A stretch of 64,000 bases of DNA. It comes from Sulfuricurvum sp. (lineage in GTDB: Bacteria > Campylobacterota > Campylobacteria > Campylobacterales > Sulfurimonadaceae). The stretch is from positions 30,996 to 94,995 of the forward strand of contig NZ_JAQTNN010000012.1 of assembly GCF_028713855.1 (NCBI RefSeq). Reading direction: 5' to 3'. The translations under genes and the position numbers were made by a program. Positions 51,175 to 58,845 of the stretch are shown here, piece by piece. The notes under the pieces are model-generated. The model searched no databases. It was not told the DNA's origin and worked only from the letters and a program-made list of their open reading frames with translations. The first letter of the stretch is position 1. Each line of letters begins with the position of its first letter.

Positions 51175-52869
51175 ATGCAAATCAGCGGTGCACAGATGGT
51201 TATCGAAGCACTCATCGCCGAGGAAGTCGAAGTCGTATTCGGCTACCCTGGTGGGGCGATCATGAACGTCTATGATGAGATTTATAAACAACGCTCATTT
51301 CAGCATATTTTGACCCGTCATGAACAAGCGGCAGTACATGCCGCCGAAGGATACGCGAAAGCTTCCGGCAAAGTTGGAGTGGCAATGATCACTTCAGGAC
51401 CGGGTTTTACGAACGGTGTGACCGGTTTGGCGGATGCATATATGGACTCTATTCCTCTCGTTCTTATCAGCGGACAGGTTCCAATGTCCTTGATCGGTAC
51501 TGATGCATTCCAAGAAATTGATGCAGTCGGTATCAGTCGACCATGCACAAAACATAACTATTTAGTAACCGATGCGGCGGATCTTCCGCGTATCCTTAAA
51601 GAGGCGTTTTACATTGCCCGTACCGGCCGTCCGGGCCCCGTGCATGTTGATATTCCAAAAGACGTAACGGCACAAATCGCCAAATTCGACTACTCTAAAG
51701 AAGTTGATTTGGAAACGTATAAACCGACAACAAAAGGCAATACACGTCAGATCAAAAAAGCGATGGAGGCTATTGCAAACGCAAAACGTCCATTGCTCTA
51801 TCTTGGCGGTGGTGTCATCAACTCCAATGCAGCAGAATTGGTACGCGAGTTTTCAAAAATGACACAGATTCCTGCGGTAGAAACCTTTATGGCACGCGGA
51901 ACGCTCCGTTATGATGATCCGTTGTTGATCTCTATGCTCGGTATGCACGGCTCGTATGCGGCGAATATGGCAATGTCTGAGACCGATTTGGTTATCGGTT
52001 TGGGCGCGAGATTTGATGACCGTGTTACGGGGAAACTTTCTGAGTTTGCCAAAAATGCTCAGATCATTCATGTTGATATCGATCCGGCCAGTATTTCAAA
52101 ATTGGTGAATGCACACTTTCCGATCGTCGGTGATGTCAAAAATGTTTTAGAGCAAATGATTCCATTAGCCAAAGAGCAAGTTGATCCGTTACGTTATACC
52201 CAGTGGCACAACACGATTGCCAACTTCAACAAACTTCATCCTCTTTCGTATAAAGAAGAGGGCGATCGTCTCAAACCTCAATGGGTTGTTGAACGTATCG
52301 GGCAGCTCTTGGGAGACGGTGCCAATATCTCGACCGATGTCGGACAGCATCAAATGTGGACTGCGCAGTTTTATCCCTTTACCCGTCCGCGCCAATGGGT
52401 CAGCTCCGGCGGTCTTGGGACGATGGGATTTGGATTTCCGGCAGCACTTGGTGTTAAACGTGCCGATATGGAACGTGTCAGTATCAACATTACGGGTGAC
52501 GGTTCTATTTTGATGAATATCCAAGAATTGATGACGGCAGTTGAATTCAAACTCCCCGTCATCAACGTTATCTTAAACAATAACTTTTTGGGAATGGTAC
52601 GTCAATGGCAAACTCTCTTTTATGATAAACGCCATTCACAAACCGATTTGTCGATACAGCCCGATTTCGTCAAACTTGCTGATGCCTTTGGGGGAGTCGG
52701 ATACCGCGTTACAACTAAAGAAGAATTTGATGCCGCATTAAAAGATGCGATTGAAAAGAATGTTGTAGCGATTATCGATGTTGCCGTTAATCGATTTGAA
52801 AACGTTTTACCGATGGTTCCGGCAGGCGGATCGCTGTTTAATATGATGTTAGAGTACAAGGAGAAATGA
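51175..52869 (+). CDS. ilvB: acetolactate synthase, large (catalytic) subunit
   Basis: ThDP- and FAD-dependent enzyme that makes acetolactate or acetohydroxybutyrate, first common step to Val, Leu and Ile. GYPGGAIMNVYDEIY with catalytic Glu in RHEQAAVHAAEGYAKASG, FAD region GLGARFDDRVTGKL, ThDP motif GDGSILMNIQELMTAVEF followed by NNNFLGMVRQWQ. 564 aa. ATG follows AAGGAG; overlaps ilvH by 4 bp. Confidence 0.96.
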   Translation: MQISGAQMVIEALIAEEVEVVFGYPGGAIMNVYDEIYKQRSFQHILTRHEQAAVHAAEGYAKASGKVGVAMITSGPGFTNGVTGLADAYMDSIPLVLISGQVPMSLIGTDAFQEIDAVGISRPCTKHNYLVTDAADLPRILKEAFYIARTGRPGPVHVDIPKDVTAQIAKFDYSKEVDLETYKPTTKGNTRQIKKAMEAIANAKRPLLYLGGGVINSNAAELVREFSKMTQIPAVETFMARGTLRYDDPLLISMLGMHGSYAANMAMSETDLVIGLGARFDDRVTGKLSEFAKNAQIIHVDIDPASISKLVNAHFPIVGDVKNVLEQMIPLAKEQVDPLRYTQWHNTIANFNKLHPLSYKEEGDRLKPQWVVERIGQLLGDGANISTDVGQHQMWTAQFYPFTRPRQWVSSGGLGTMGFGFPAALGVKRADMERVSINITGDGSILMNIQELMTAVEFKLPVINVILNNNFLGMVRQWQTLFYDKRHSQTDLSIQPDFVKLADAFGGVGYRVTTKEEFDAALKDAIEKNVVAIIDVAVNRFENVLPMVPAGGSLFNMMLEYKEK

Positions 52870-53342
52870 TGGAACAAACAGAACGTCGCGTTATTTCCGT
52901 TATTGTTATGAATGAAGCGAGTGTACTTTCACGCATCGCAGGATTGTTTTCAGGACGTGGATACAATATTGAGTCTCTCACGGTGGCTCCGATTCCTGAT
53001 TCAAAATACTCCCGTATCACGATTGTAACTTCCGGATCGGTTCGGGTAATCGAACAGATCACGAAACAGCTTCATAAATTGATTCCGGTTTTGAAAGTTT
53101 ATGAACATGCTGATCTGGTTGAAAAAGAGATGGCCATGGTCAAAATTCCTATGAATGAATCATTGGGTGACATTGAAGCCCTTACTCATGCGTACAATGG
53201 CAGTATCGTCAATGTAGGAAGCGATACGATGATTGTTATGGTCACGGATGAACCGACAAGAATCGGTCATTTTTTAGAAGCGATAAAACGTTTTCACCCC
53301 AAAGAGATTGTTCGCAGCGGCTCTGTCGCGCTTGAGAGATAA
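52866..53342 (+). CDS. ilvH: acetolactate synthase, small (regulatory) subunit
   Basis: ACT-domain regulatory subunit giving valine feedback control. RRVISVIVMNEASVLSRIAGLFSGRGYNIESLTV is the ACT domain; a second ACT-like half follows. 158 aa. Coupled to ilvB by ATGA. lpxD starts 6 bp after the stop; the ilvB-ilvH-lpxD order is known from other Campylobacterota. Confidence 0.95.
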   Translation: MMEQTERRVISVIVMNEASVLSRIAGLFSGRGYNIESLTVAPIPDSKYSRITIVTSGSVRVIEQITKQLHKLIPVLKVYEHADLVEKEMAMVKIPMNESLGDIEALTHAYNGSIVNVGSDTMIVMVTDEPTRIGHFLEAIKRFHPKEIVRSGSVALER

Positions 53343-53348
53343 GGCACT

Positions 53349-54296
53349 ATGACACTGCATGAAATAGCATCCATTCTCGAATGTGCGGGAATCGGCAGTC
53401 AGATTGAAATCAGTGGGATGAATACCCTTCGCGATGCATGTGAGGGAGAAATCTCTTTTCTCTCTGATTCCAAATACGAAAAAGACCTTGCAACGACGCA
53501 AGCTTCTGCTGTTATTCTTCCGAAGGCAAAATCGAGCCTTCTTCCTTCCGGTGTCGTAGCTATCGAATCGGATGAACCTTATTTGATGGTTGCAAAGCTA
53601 TCACAGTATTTTGCCAAACCGATTCGAAGCAGTGACGCTGCACCGGTTGTCGGAGAGGGAAGTGTTGTCTATCCAACCGCACATCTTGAAAATGGCTCTA
53701 AAATCGGTGTAAATTGTACGATTATGAGCGGAGTTTATATCGGAGCGGAAGTTGTTATCGGAGACAATGTCATCCTTTATCCCAATGTCACCATTTACCG
53801 CGATTGCAGTATTGGCAACAATGTTATGATTCATGCCGGAACAGTAATCGGAAGTGACGGATTCGGATATGCTCATACCAAAATGGGAGAGCACGTTAAA
53901 CTCTATCAAAACGGGAATGTGATTATCGAAGATGATGTTGAAATCGGTGCAAATACAACCGTTGATTGTGCCGTATTCGGTTCGACGATTATTAAACGGG
54001 GCTCTAAAATAGACAATCTAATCCAAATCGGACATAACTGTATAGTAGGTGAACATTCCATTATGGTAGCTCAATCCGGTCTTGCAGGTTCGACAACTTT
54101 GGGACGAAACGTTGTTATGGGAGGGCAAAGTGCTACGGCAGGACACCTTAGTATTGCCCCGTTTACAACATTGGCGGCACGCTCAGGTGTTACTAAAAGT
54201 ATCACTTTGAAGGGAGTCTACAGTGGCTTTCCCTTGATGGAACATAAATTATGGCTGAAAATGCAGGCAAAACTCGCTAAAATATTAGAATCTTAA
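53349..54296 (+). CDS. lpxD: UDP-3-O-acyl-glucosamine N-acyltransferase
   Basis: Third step of lipid A synthesis. N-terminal uridine-binding domain ([21 protein letters not shown]), then a left-handed beta-helix of hexapeptide repeats ([20 protein letters not shown]) with the catalytic His in [13 protein letters not shown], and the C-terminal helix. 315 aa. Cytoplasmic, peripheral. Shows an LPS-bearing Gram-negative. Confidence 0.95.
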   Translation: MTLHEIASILECAGIGSQIEISGMNTLRDACEGEISFLSDSKYEKDLATTQASAVILPKAKSSLLPSGVVAIESDEPYLMVAKLSQYFAKPIRSSDAAPVVGEGSVVYPTAHLENGSKIGVNCTIMSGVYIGAEVVIGDNVILYPNVTIYRDCSIGNNVMIHAGTVIGSDGFGYAHTKMGEHVKLYQNGNVIIEDDVEIGANTTVDCAVFGSTIIKRGSKIDNLIQIGHNCIVGEHSIMVAQSGLAGSTTLGRNVVMGGQSATAGHLSIAPFTTLAARSGVTKSITLKGVYSGFPLMEHKLWLKMQAKLAKILES

Positions 54297-54312
54297 GAAG
54301 AAGGGGACAAGC

Positions 54313-54858
54313 ATGAGAATAGCGATAGTAGGTTTAATGATGCTCGGCACGATCTTAAGTGCTGAAGGTGAATCTACCGATATTCGAATGCCTGATATTG
54401 TCCTCGATGCGATTAAGCACTGTGAATGCCTCATAGAGGGCGGTGCGTGCAATCCTAATGTTATCCGAATCAATGCTGAAGACGAAGCACAGCGTGCGGC
54501 AGCAGCAGGTTTTGCAGTGAACGGGCATATCATCAAATGCGGCTCAAGCGAACAATGCAGTATGCAAGCGCAGGCGCTGATTGATGGAGGTATAACGAAT
54601 CTCGATCTTGGTCCCTATCAAATCAACTACAAATATCACCCCAACCCTATGCTGCACGAATATTTCGAAGATACTTCAGCGCGAGAACAAGCTAATACCA
54701 TTTTGACCAAATTAGTTAAAAGCTTTGGATATTCATGGGAGACACTAGGGCGTTATCACCATTTCAGTGCAACCGATAGAACGCGCAATGAACGCTATTA
54801 TCGTAAAATGTACGCTTTTATCTACGGAAATAACCTCAAATCTCAGGGCTCAGAATAA
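54313..54858 (+). CDS. secreted lysozyme/transglycosylase-like protein
   Basis: 181 aa with a signal peptide (MRIAIVGLMMLGTILSAEG). The central part NLDLGPYQINYKYHPN resembles the G-x-x-Q-I-N motif of SLT/VirB1-type lytic transglycosylases, and ETLGRYHHFS...RYYRKMYAFIY the C-terminal helix of that fold. Several cysteines (HCECLIEGGACNP, KCGSSEQC) suggest disulfides. The catalytic glutamate expected ahead of the QIN motif is not obvious. ATG follows AAGAAGGGG; a terminator follows, so it ends the ilvB operon. Enzyme activity uncertain. Confidence 0.65.
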   Translation: MRIAIVGLMMLGTILSAEGESTDIRMPDIVLDAIKHCECLIEGGACNPNVIRINAEDEAQRAAAAGFAVNGHIIKCGSSEQCSMQAQALIDGGITNLDLGPYQINYKYHPNPMLHEYFEDTSAREQANTILTKLVKSFGYSWETLGRYHHFSATDRTRNERYYRKMYAFIYGNNLKSQGSE

Positions 54859-54879
54859 TTCCTTATTTTTTAAGATTGC

Positions 54880-54906
54880 TTTAGCCAAAATCGGCTAAAC
54901 TCTTTT
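54880..54906 (+). terminator. rho-independent terminator of the ilvB-lpxD operon
   Basis: TTTAGCC-AAAATC-GGCTAAA, 7-bp stem, followed by CTCTTTT. Lies between the lysozyme-like gene and the small 73-aa gene. Confidence 0.75.
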
Positions 54907-54930
54907 CATTACAGTTAAATAGGAGAGAAT

Positions 54931-55152
54931 ATGAGTTCTGGTGTAACGGTTATTAAAGAGATCCCATTGGATGGGACTAAAAAAGGGATTGTTTCTATTA
55001 GTAAAGTTGATGAGCCTTACGGTGTAGGAAGTGACAGCGTCGCAAGTATTGGAATTTCATTATCCGGTGATGCAAAAAATCCAGAGTGGAAAGTTCATAT
55101 TCCAATGGGAAATATTGATGCAGTTGTGGAAGCATTAAAATCTATTAAGTAA
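54931..55152 (+). CDS. small conserved hypothetical protein
   Basis: 73 aa, strong ribosome-binding site (TAGGAGAG). Sequence layout (TVIKEIPLDGTKKGIVSISKV, GISLSGDAKNPEWKVHIP, DAVVEALKSIK) shows alternating strands and a C-terminal helix, faintly like PC4-type single-strand DNA-binding folds but without the basic patch expected; I do not assign it. Followed after 6 bases by the palindrome at 55159. Confidence 0.7.
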   Translation: MSSGVTVIKEIPLDGTKKGIVSISKVDEPYGVGSDSVASIGISLSGDAKNPEWKVHIPMGNIDAVVEALKSIK

Positions 55153-55158
55153 TTTGTT

Positions 55159-55178
55159 ATTCCCGCGAAGGCGGGAAT
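55159..55178. repeat. dRS3-like palindrome (ATTCCC-N8-GGGAAT)
   Basis: ATTCCCGCGAAGGCGGGAAT, perfect 8-bp stem with GAAG loop. It fits the 20-base consensus ATTCCC-N8-GGGAAT of the neisserial dRS3 repeat. It sits between convergent genes and reaches into the last base of the aspC stop, so it may act as a terminator for both. Confidence 0.7.
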
Positions 55179-56344
55179 TAGCGTCGTGACGCTGCAAACA
55201 CAGCAATACGTTTAATACCTTCGCGAATACTTTCAATATCCGTTGCAAAGCTAAATCGGAAATATCCCTCAGAACCGAATCCGACTCCAGGAACAACAGC
55301 GATTCCTTGCTCTTCTAATAAAGCTTTACAAAATTCCATCGAATCATTACTGATTTCTTTAATATTAACAAAGAGATAAAATGCACCAGCTGGGCAAAGT
55401 ACAGAGATTCCGTCGATCTCATTAAGAAGTTTTACCGCTTCGTCGCGGCGAGCTTTAAAGGCTACGCGCATTGTTTCAATATCAGCATCCGCAGCACCAT
55501 TGAGTCCGAAGATGGCCGCTTTTTGGGTGATACTGTTGATGTTTGACGTACTTTGACTTTGGAGCTTTTTGGTTGCTTGGATGATTTCGGTGTTGGCAGC
55601 AGCCATATACCCAAAACGCCATCCTGTCATTGCTACTGATTTGGAAAGTCCATTGATTGTGATAGTCCGTTGGAACATATCATCACTGACTGCAGCAGCA
55701 GAGGTAAACTCACCATCATAAATGAGTTTTTCATACATCTCATCACTGGCTACGATGACATCTGTTCCTTCTAGCACTTTGCCCAATTCAGTGAGCTCTT
55801 CACGTGAGTAGACGGCACCTGTCGGATTTGACGGTGAAGTGAGAATCAACATTTTTGTTTTAGGTGTCAATGCTGCTTTGAGCTGTTCAGGGGTGATTTT
55901 AAACCCGCTTGCATCGTTGGTCTCAATCTCTACAACCGTACCGCCACAGTACATCACAAGTTCTGGATAGGTGACCCAATACGGTGCAGGAATGATCACT
56001 TCATCACCACCTTGGATTGTACAGGCAAAAAGGTTATAAAGTGAGTGCTTTGCCCCATTATTTGCAATGATTTGGTTTGCTTTGTATTCCAGTCCGTTAT
56101 CTCGTTTGAGTTTCAAAGCAATAGCTGCTTTAAGATCAGGAATACCGTCAACGGCGGTGTATTTGGTAAACCCGTCATTGATCGCTTTGATGGCAGCATC
56201 CTTGATCACTTGAGGAGTGTCAAAATCGGGTTCGCCAGCGGAGAAGCTGAGGATATTTTTCCCTTGTGCTTTAAGTTCTTGCGCTAACGTACTGATAGCA
56301 ATGGTAATCGATTCGGAGAGTATATTGACGCGATCGGTTAGCAT
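55178..56344 (-). CDS. aspC: aspartate aminotransferase
   Basis: PLP-dependent class I aminotransferase, 388 aa; transfers the amino group between aspartate and 2-oxoglutarate. FSAGEPDFDTPQ, IIANNGAKHSLYNLF, LTSPSNPTGAVYS, VASDEMYEKLIYDG, the PLP lysine in NGLSKSVAMTGWRFGY and the C-terminal FRFSFA with the substrate arginine. Group Ib type. Cytoplasmic. Single gene; ATG 56344 follows CAAGGG. Confidence 0.93.
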   Translation of the reverse strand: MLTDRVNILSESITIAISTLAQELKAQGKNILSFSAGEPDFDTPQVIKDAAIKAINDGFTKYTAVDGIPDLKAAIALKLKRDNGLEYKANQIIANNGAKHSLYNLFACTIQGGDEVIIPAPYWVTYPELVMYCGGTVVEIETNDASGFKITPEQLKAALTPKTKMLILTSPSNPTGAVYSREELTELGKVLEGTDVIVASDEMYEKLIYDGEFTSAAAVSDDMFQRTITINGLSKSVAMTGWRFGYMAAANTEIIQATKKLQSQSTSNINSITQKAAIFGLNGAADADIETMRVAFKARRDEAVKLLNEIDGISVLCPAGAFYLFVNIKEISNDSMEFCKALLEEQGIAVVPGVGFGSEGYFRFSFATDIESIREGIKRIAVFAASRR

Positions 56345-56404
56345 AAGCGGCCCTTGTAAAAAATTTCGGAATTATAACATGGCTGGCTTTAATTTTTACA
56401 TGAA

Positions 56405-58327
56405 TTATTGATTTAAAAATTGCGGTTTTCCGGTATAAAAACCCTGTGCGTAGGTTATCCCTAAATCGGACACATTTTTGAGTATTTCTTCGGAAGCAAC
56501 GTATTCTGCGACAGTATCAATGCCTATTCGATGAGCAAAATCGACAATTGCTTCGACAACAATCCTGTGCCGAGGATTTTGATCGATGGATTTAATTAAA
56601 GATCCGTCGATTTTTAAGATATCGACATTTAATTTGAGAATATTTTCAAAATTCGAATATCCGGTACCGAAATCATCTATGGCTATTTTGGCGCCTAACG
56701 CTTTCATCTTAGTGATAAATAAGGCGACTTCATCAAAATTTTCAATCCCTTCTGATTCTAATATTTCAAAAATAATCCGATTTGCTGTACCTGTTTGACG
56801 AAGTATATTTTCAATCGTAGCTATGGTACGGACATCTAAAATATCAGTACTGGAAAGATTAATGGAAAATTGTTCATGTCTTGTTGCAAATAAATTACAG
56901 GCTTGATAGACAACTTCTTGGGTTATGTGATGGTAAAGTTTTGTTTTTTGAGCAATTGGCAAGAAATCATAAGGGCCGATGAGTGAACCATCTTCATTTT
57001 GAATCCGTACCAAGGTCTCATATTTTTCAATTTGACCGTTAATACATGAAACGATCGGTTGATATTGACAAACGATTCGATGTTCAACCAAAGCTTGACG
57101 AATTTGCGCAGACATTGCTATATTGGCTTGATATTGTTGTTCAATACCTTCAGATTGATCGTAGACGGAATAGGGGAGCTTATTGTTTCGCGCTTTATTT
57201 AAAGCAACATCAGCATGGATGAGAGGCTTATCACTGTCAATAGCGATTCCAACGGTTGCATGGATATGAATAGTTTCATCCGATATTAAAAAGAGTTTCT
57301 CACTTAAGAGAGAAAGGAGCATTTCGATGTCATGTCGAAATTGAGTGGATGTATTGCCTGGTTTTAGCCGGAACGCAAATTCATCTCCGCCGAGTCGGTA
57401 AGGTGAGAGTTTCATTTCACCCAGCCAATATGCGATTTGTTTTAGAAGCCAATCCCCGGCATCAATACCAAAAAAGTCATTGATCTCTTTAAAATCATCG
57501 ATGTTTAAAATGGCAACGGTATTTATCCCATTTACTGAGAGATCCTCTTGGAGTTTAAGGCGATTTGGAAGGGTGGTAAGATTGTCAAAATAGAGGTGCT
57601 GAGTTGCTAAATGGGTTTTTTCGGTAATCTTCTTTTCAAGATTTTGATTGATTGTTTCAATTTCATTCGAATAATGTAAAACGCGTTCTTGCATCGTTTC
57701 AAATGCATGGATAATTTGTCTAAATTCTCGTTGGGTATAGGGGATATCAAAGATTACTTTTTCACCCGGTTTGTAACCACGAACTTTTTTGGCAATTAAT
57801 TTAATTGGGACAAGGAGTCGGTTAATCCACGTAAGCATAAACAATAGCAAGATAGCAATACTTAATGCAATCCAGCCGTACAGTGTATAAAAGCGGTTCA
57901 TAGCTTTGATAAATGCTTCTCCGGAATAGGTAAGGGTAATGGATCCAATTGGCTGAAGAGAGCCGGGTTCACTTAAATTTTTCGTAATTTGTATGGTTTC
58001 CTTTGAAACATCAGCTTTGTATTTATGATAATTAAGGATCGTTTTTCCTTGCTTATCGATAATTTTTACCGATACAACTTCATTCAGTCGAGTAATTGCA
58101 GAAAGCTTTTCACCAAAATTTTTAGTACCTAAAAAGAGAGAGAGTGCGATGGATGCTTCAATGGTGTCAACTAGTAAAGCCGCTTTCTCGCGCTGGGCGT
58201 TCATTGTTACATCACGAACGATCGTGAATGTCGCCATAGTAATGATGGCAAAAAACAAAAAAGCGGTCATAATCAATGTTGCTATTATTTTAGTTGAAAT
58301 ACGGGCATTATGAATTTGATGGATCAT
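56405..58327 (-). CDS. membrane GGDEF/EAL protein (c-di-GMP turnover)
   Basis: 640 aa. First membrane helix ~14-36, periplasmic region ~37-150 (possible sensor, VVSVKIIDKQGKTIL), second helix ~152-170, HAMP-like stretch (INRLLVPIKLIAKKVRG) and coiled coil, GGDEF domain with intact RLGGDEFAF but no RxxD inhibitory site, and EAL domain with ETL in place of EAL (KYETLVRI), INLSSTDIL, EILESEG, AIDDFGTGYSNF, LKIDGSLIK and VAEYV. Both activities appear possible. Overlaps the YfiR-like gene by 4 bp and is last in an operon with a TonB receptor, so the signal probably comes from the YfiR-like protein. Confidence 0.9.
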   Translation of the reverse strand: MIHQIHNARISTKIIATLIMTAFLFFAIITMATFTIVRDVTMNAQREKAALLVDTIEASIALSLFLGTKNFGEKLSAITRLNEVVSVKIIDKQGKTILNYHKYKADVSKETIQITKNLSEPGSLQPIGSITLTYSGEAFIKAMNRFYTLYGWIALSIAILLLFMLTWINRLLVPIKLIAKKVRGYKPGEKVIFDIPYTQREFRQIIHAFETMQERVLHYSNEIETINQNLEKKITEKTHLATQHLYFDNLTTLPNRLKLQEDLSVNGINTVAILNIDDFKEINDFFGIDAGDWLLKQIAYWLGEMKLSPYRLGGDEFAFRLKPGNTSTQFRHDIEMLLSLLSEKLFLISDETIHIHATVGIAIDSDKPLIHADVALNKARNNKLPYSVYDQSEGIEQQYQANIAMSAQIRQALVEHRIVCQYQPIVSCINGQIEKYETLVRIQNEDGSLIGPYDFLPIAQKTKLYHHITQEVVYQACNLFATRHEQFSINLSSTDILDVRTIATIENILRQTGTANRIIFEILESEGIENFDEVALFITKMKALGAKIAIDDFGTGYSNFENILKLNVDILKIDGSLIKSIDQNPRHRIVVEAIVDFAHRIGIDTVAEYVASEEILKNVSDLGITYAQGFYTGKPQFLNQ

Positions 58328-58845
58328 ATCAACCTCGCAAGTTGGAACAGAGTATCATTAAATCGAAATTTCCCTTCTTTCAGTATGTTTTTATTGATAT
58401 AGATAATGGTTGAGCGTTCGATGACAATGGAACCTAATATCCCACGTTCAAGATCGGACAGATCATATGAGAATGTCGGAATTGAGCTTGTAAGCGCCCA
58501 TGCAGCCACTTTATCGACCGATCGATTGCTCATTGAAGTAAGATAAACAAAGGTTACATCTTTCCGTAATAATAGATCATCCACATTGACTGCCATAGCA
58601 AGAAAATTCAAATTACCAACTTTACCATTATAGTTTTGATTGATTTCATCAGCGATATTTTGTGCCAATGCTTTACGATTAGATTCATAAACAATAGCCA
58701 GTGTAGCAGTATTTGATTTGGATGCTGCTTTAAGATCCAAAACCATGATTTTTGGGATCATTTTAATATGTGTATTGAGTAAAACATTATCTTCTGCATG
58801 GATGAACAGCAGTAAAATGGACAAAATAAACCATAATCGGATCAT
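58324..58845 (-). CDS. YfiR-like (DUF4154) periplasmic protein
   Basis: 173 aa with a signal peptide (MIRLWFILSILLLFIHA). The body fits the YfiR/DUF4154 layout: NTHIKMIPKIMVLD at the start, a GTP-binding-like strand order, FVYLTSMSNRSVDKVAAWAL, and the terminal GSIVIERSTIIYINKNIL...LFQLARLI typical of the family. In Pseudomonas YfiR is a periplasmic repressor of the diguanylate cyclase YfiN. Start ATG 58845 shares one base with the TonB receptor stop (TGATG). Sits between receptor and GGDEF/EAL genes. Confidence 0.75.
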   Translation of the reverse strand: MIRLWFILSILLLFIHAEDNVLLNTHIKMIPKIMVLDLKAASKSNTATLAIVYESNRKALAQNIADEINQNYNGKVGNLNFLAMAVNVDDLLLRKDVTFVYLTSMSNRSVDKVAAWALTSSIPTFSYDLSDLERGILGSIVIERSTIIYINKNILKEGKFRFNDTLFQLARLI

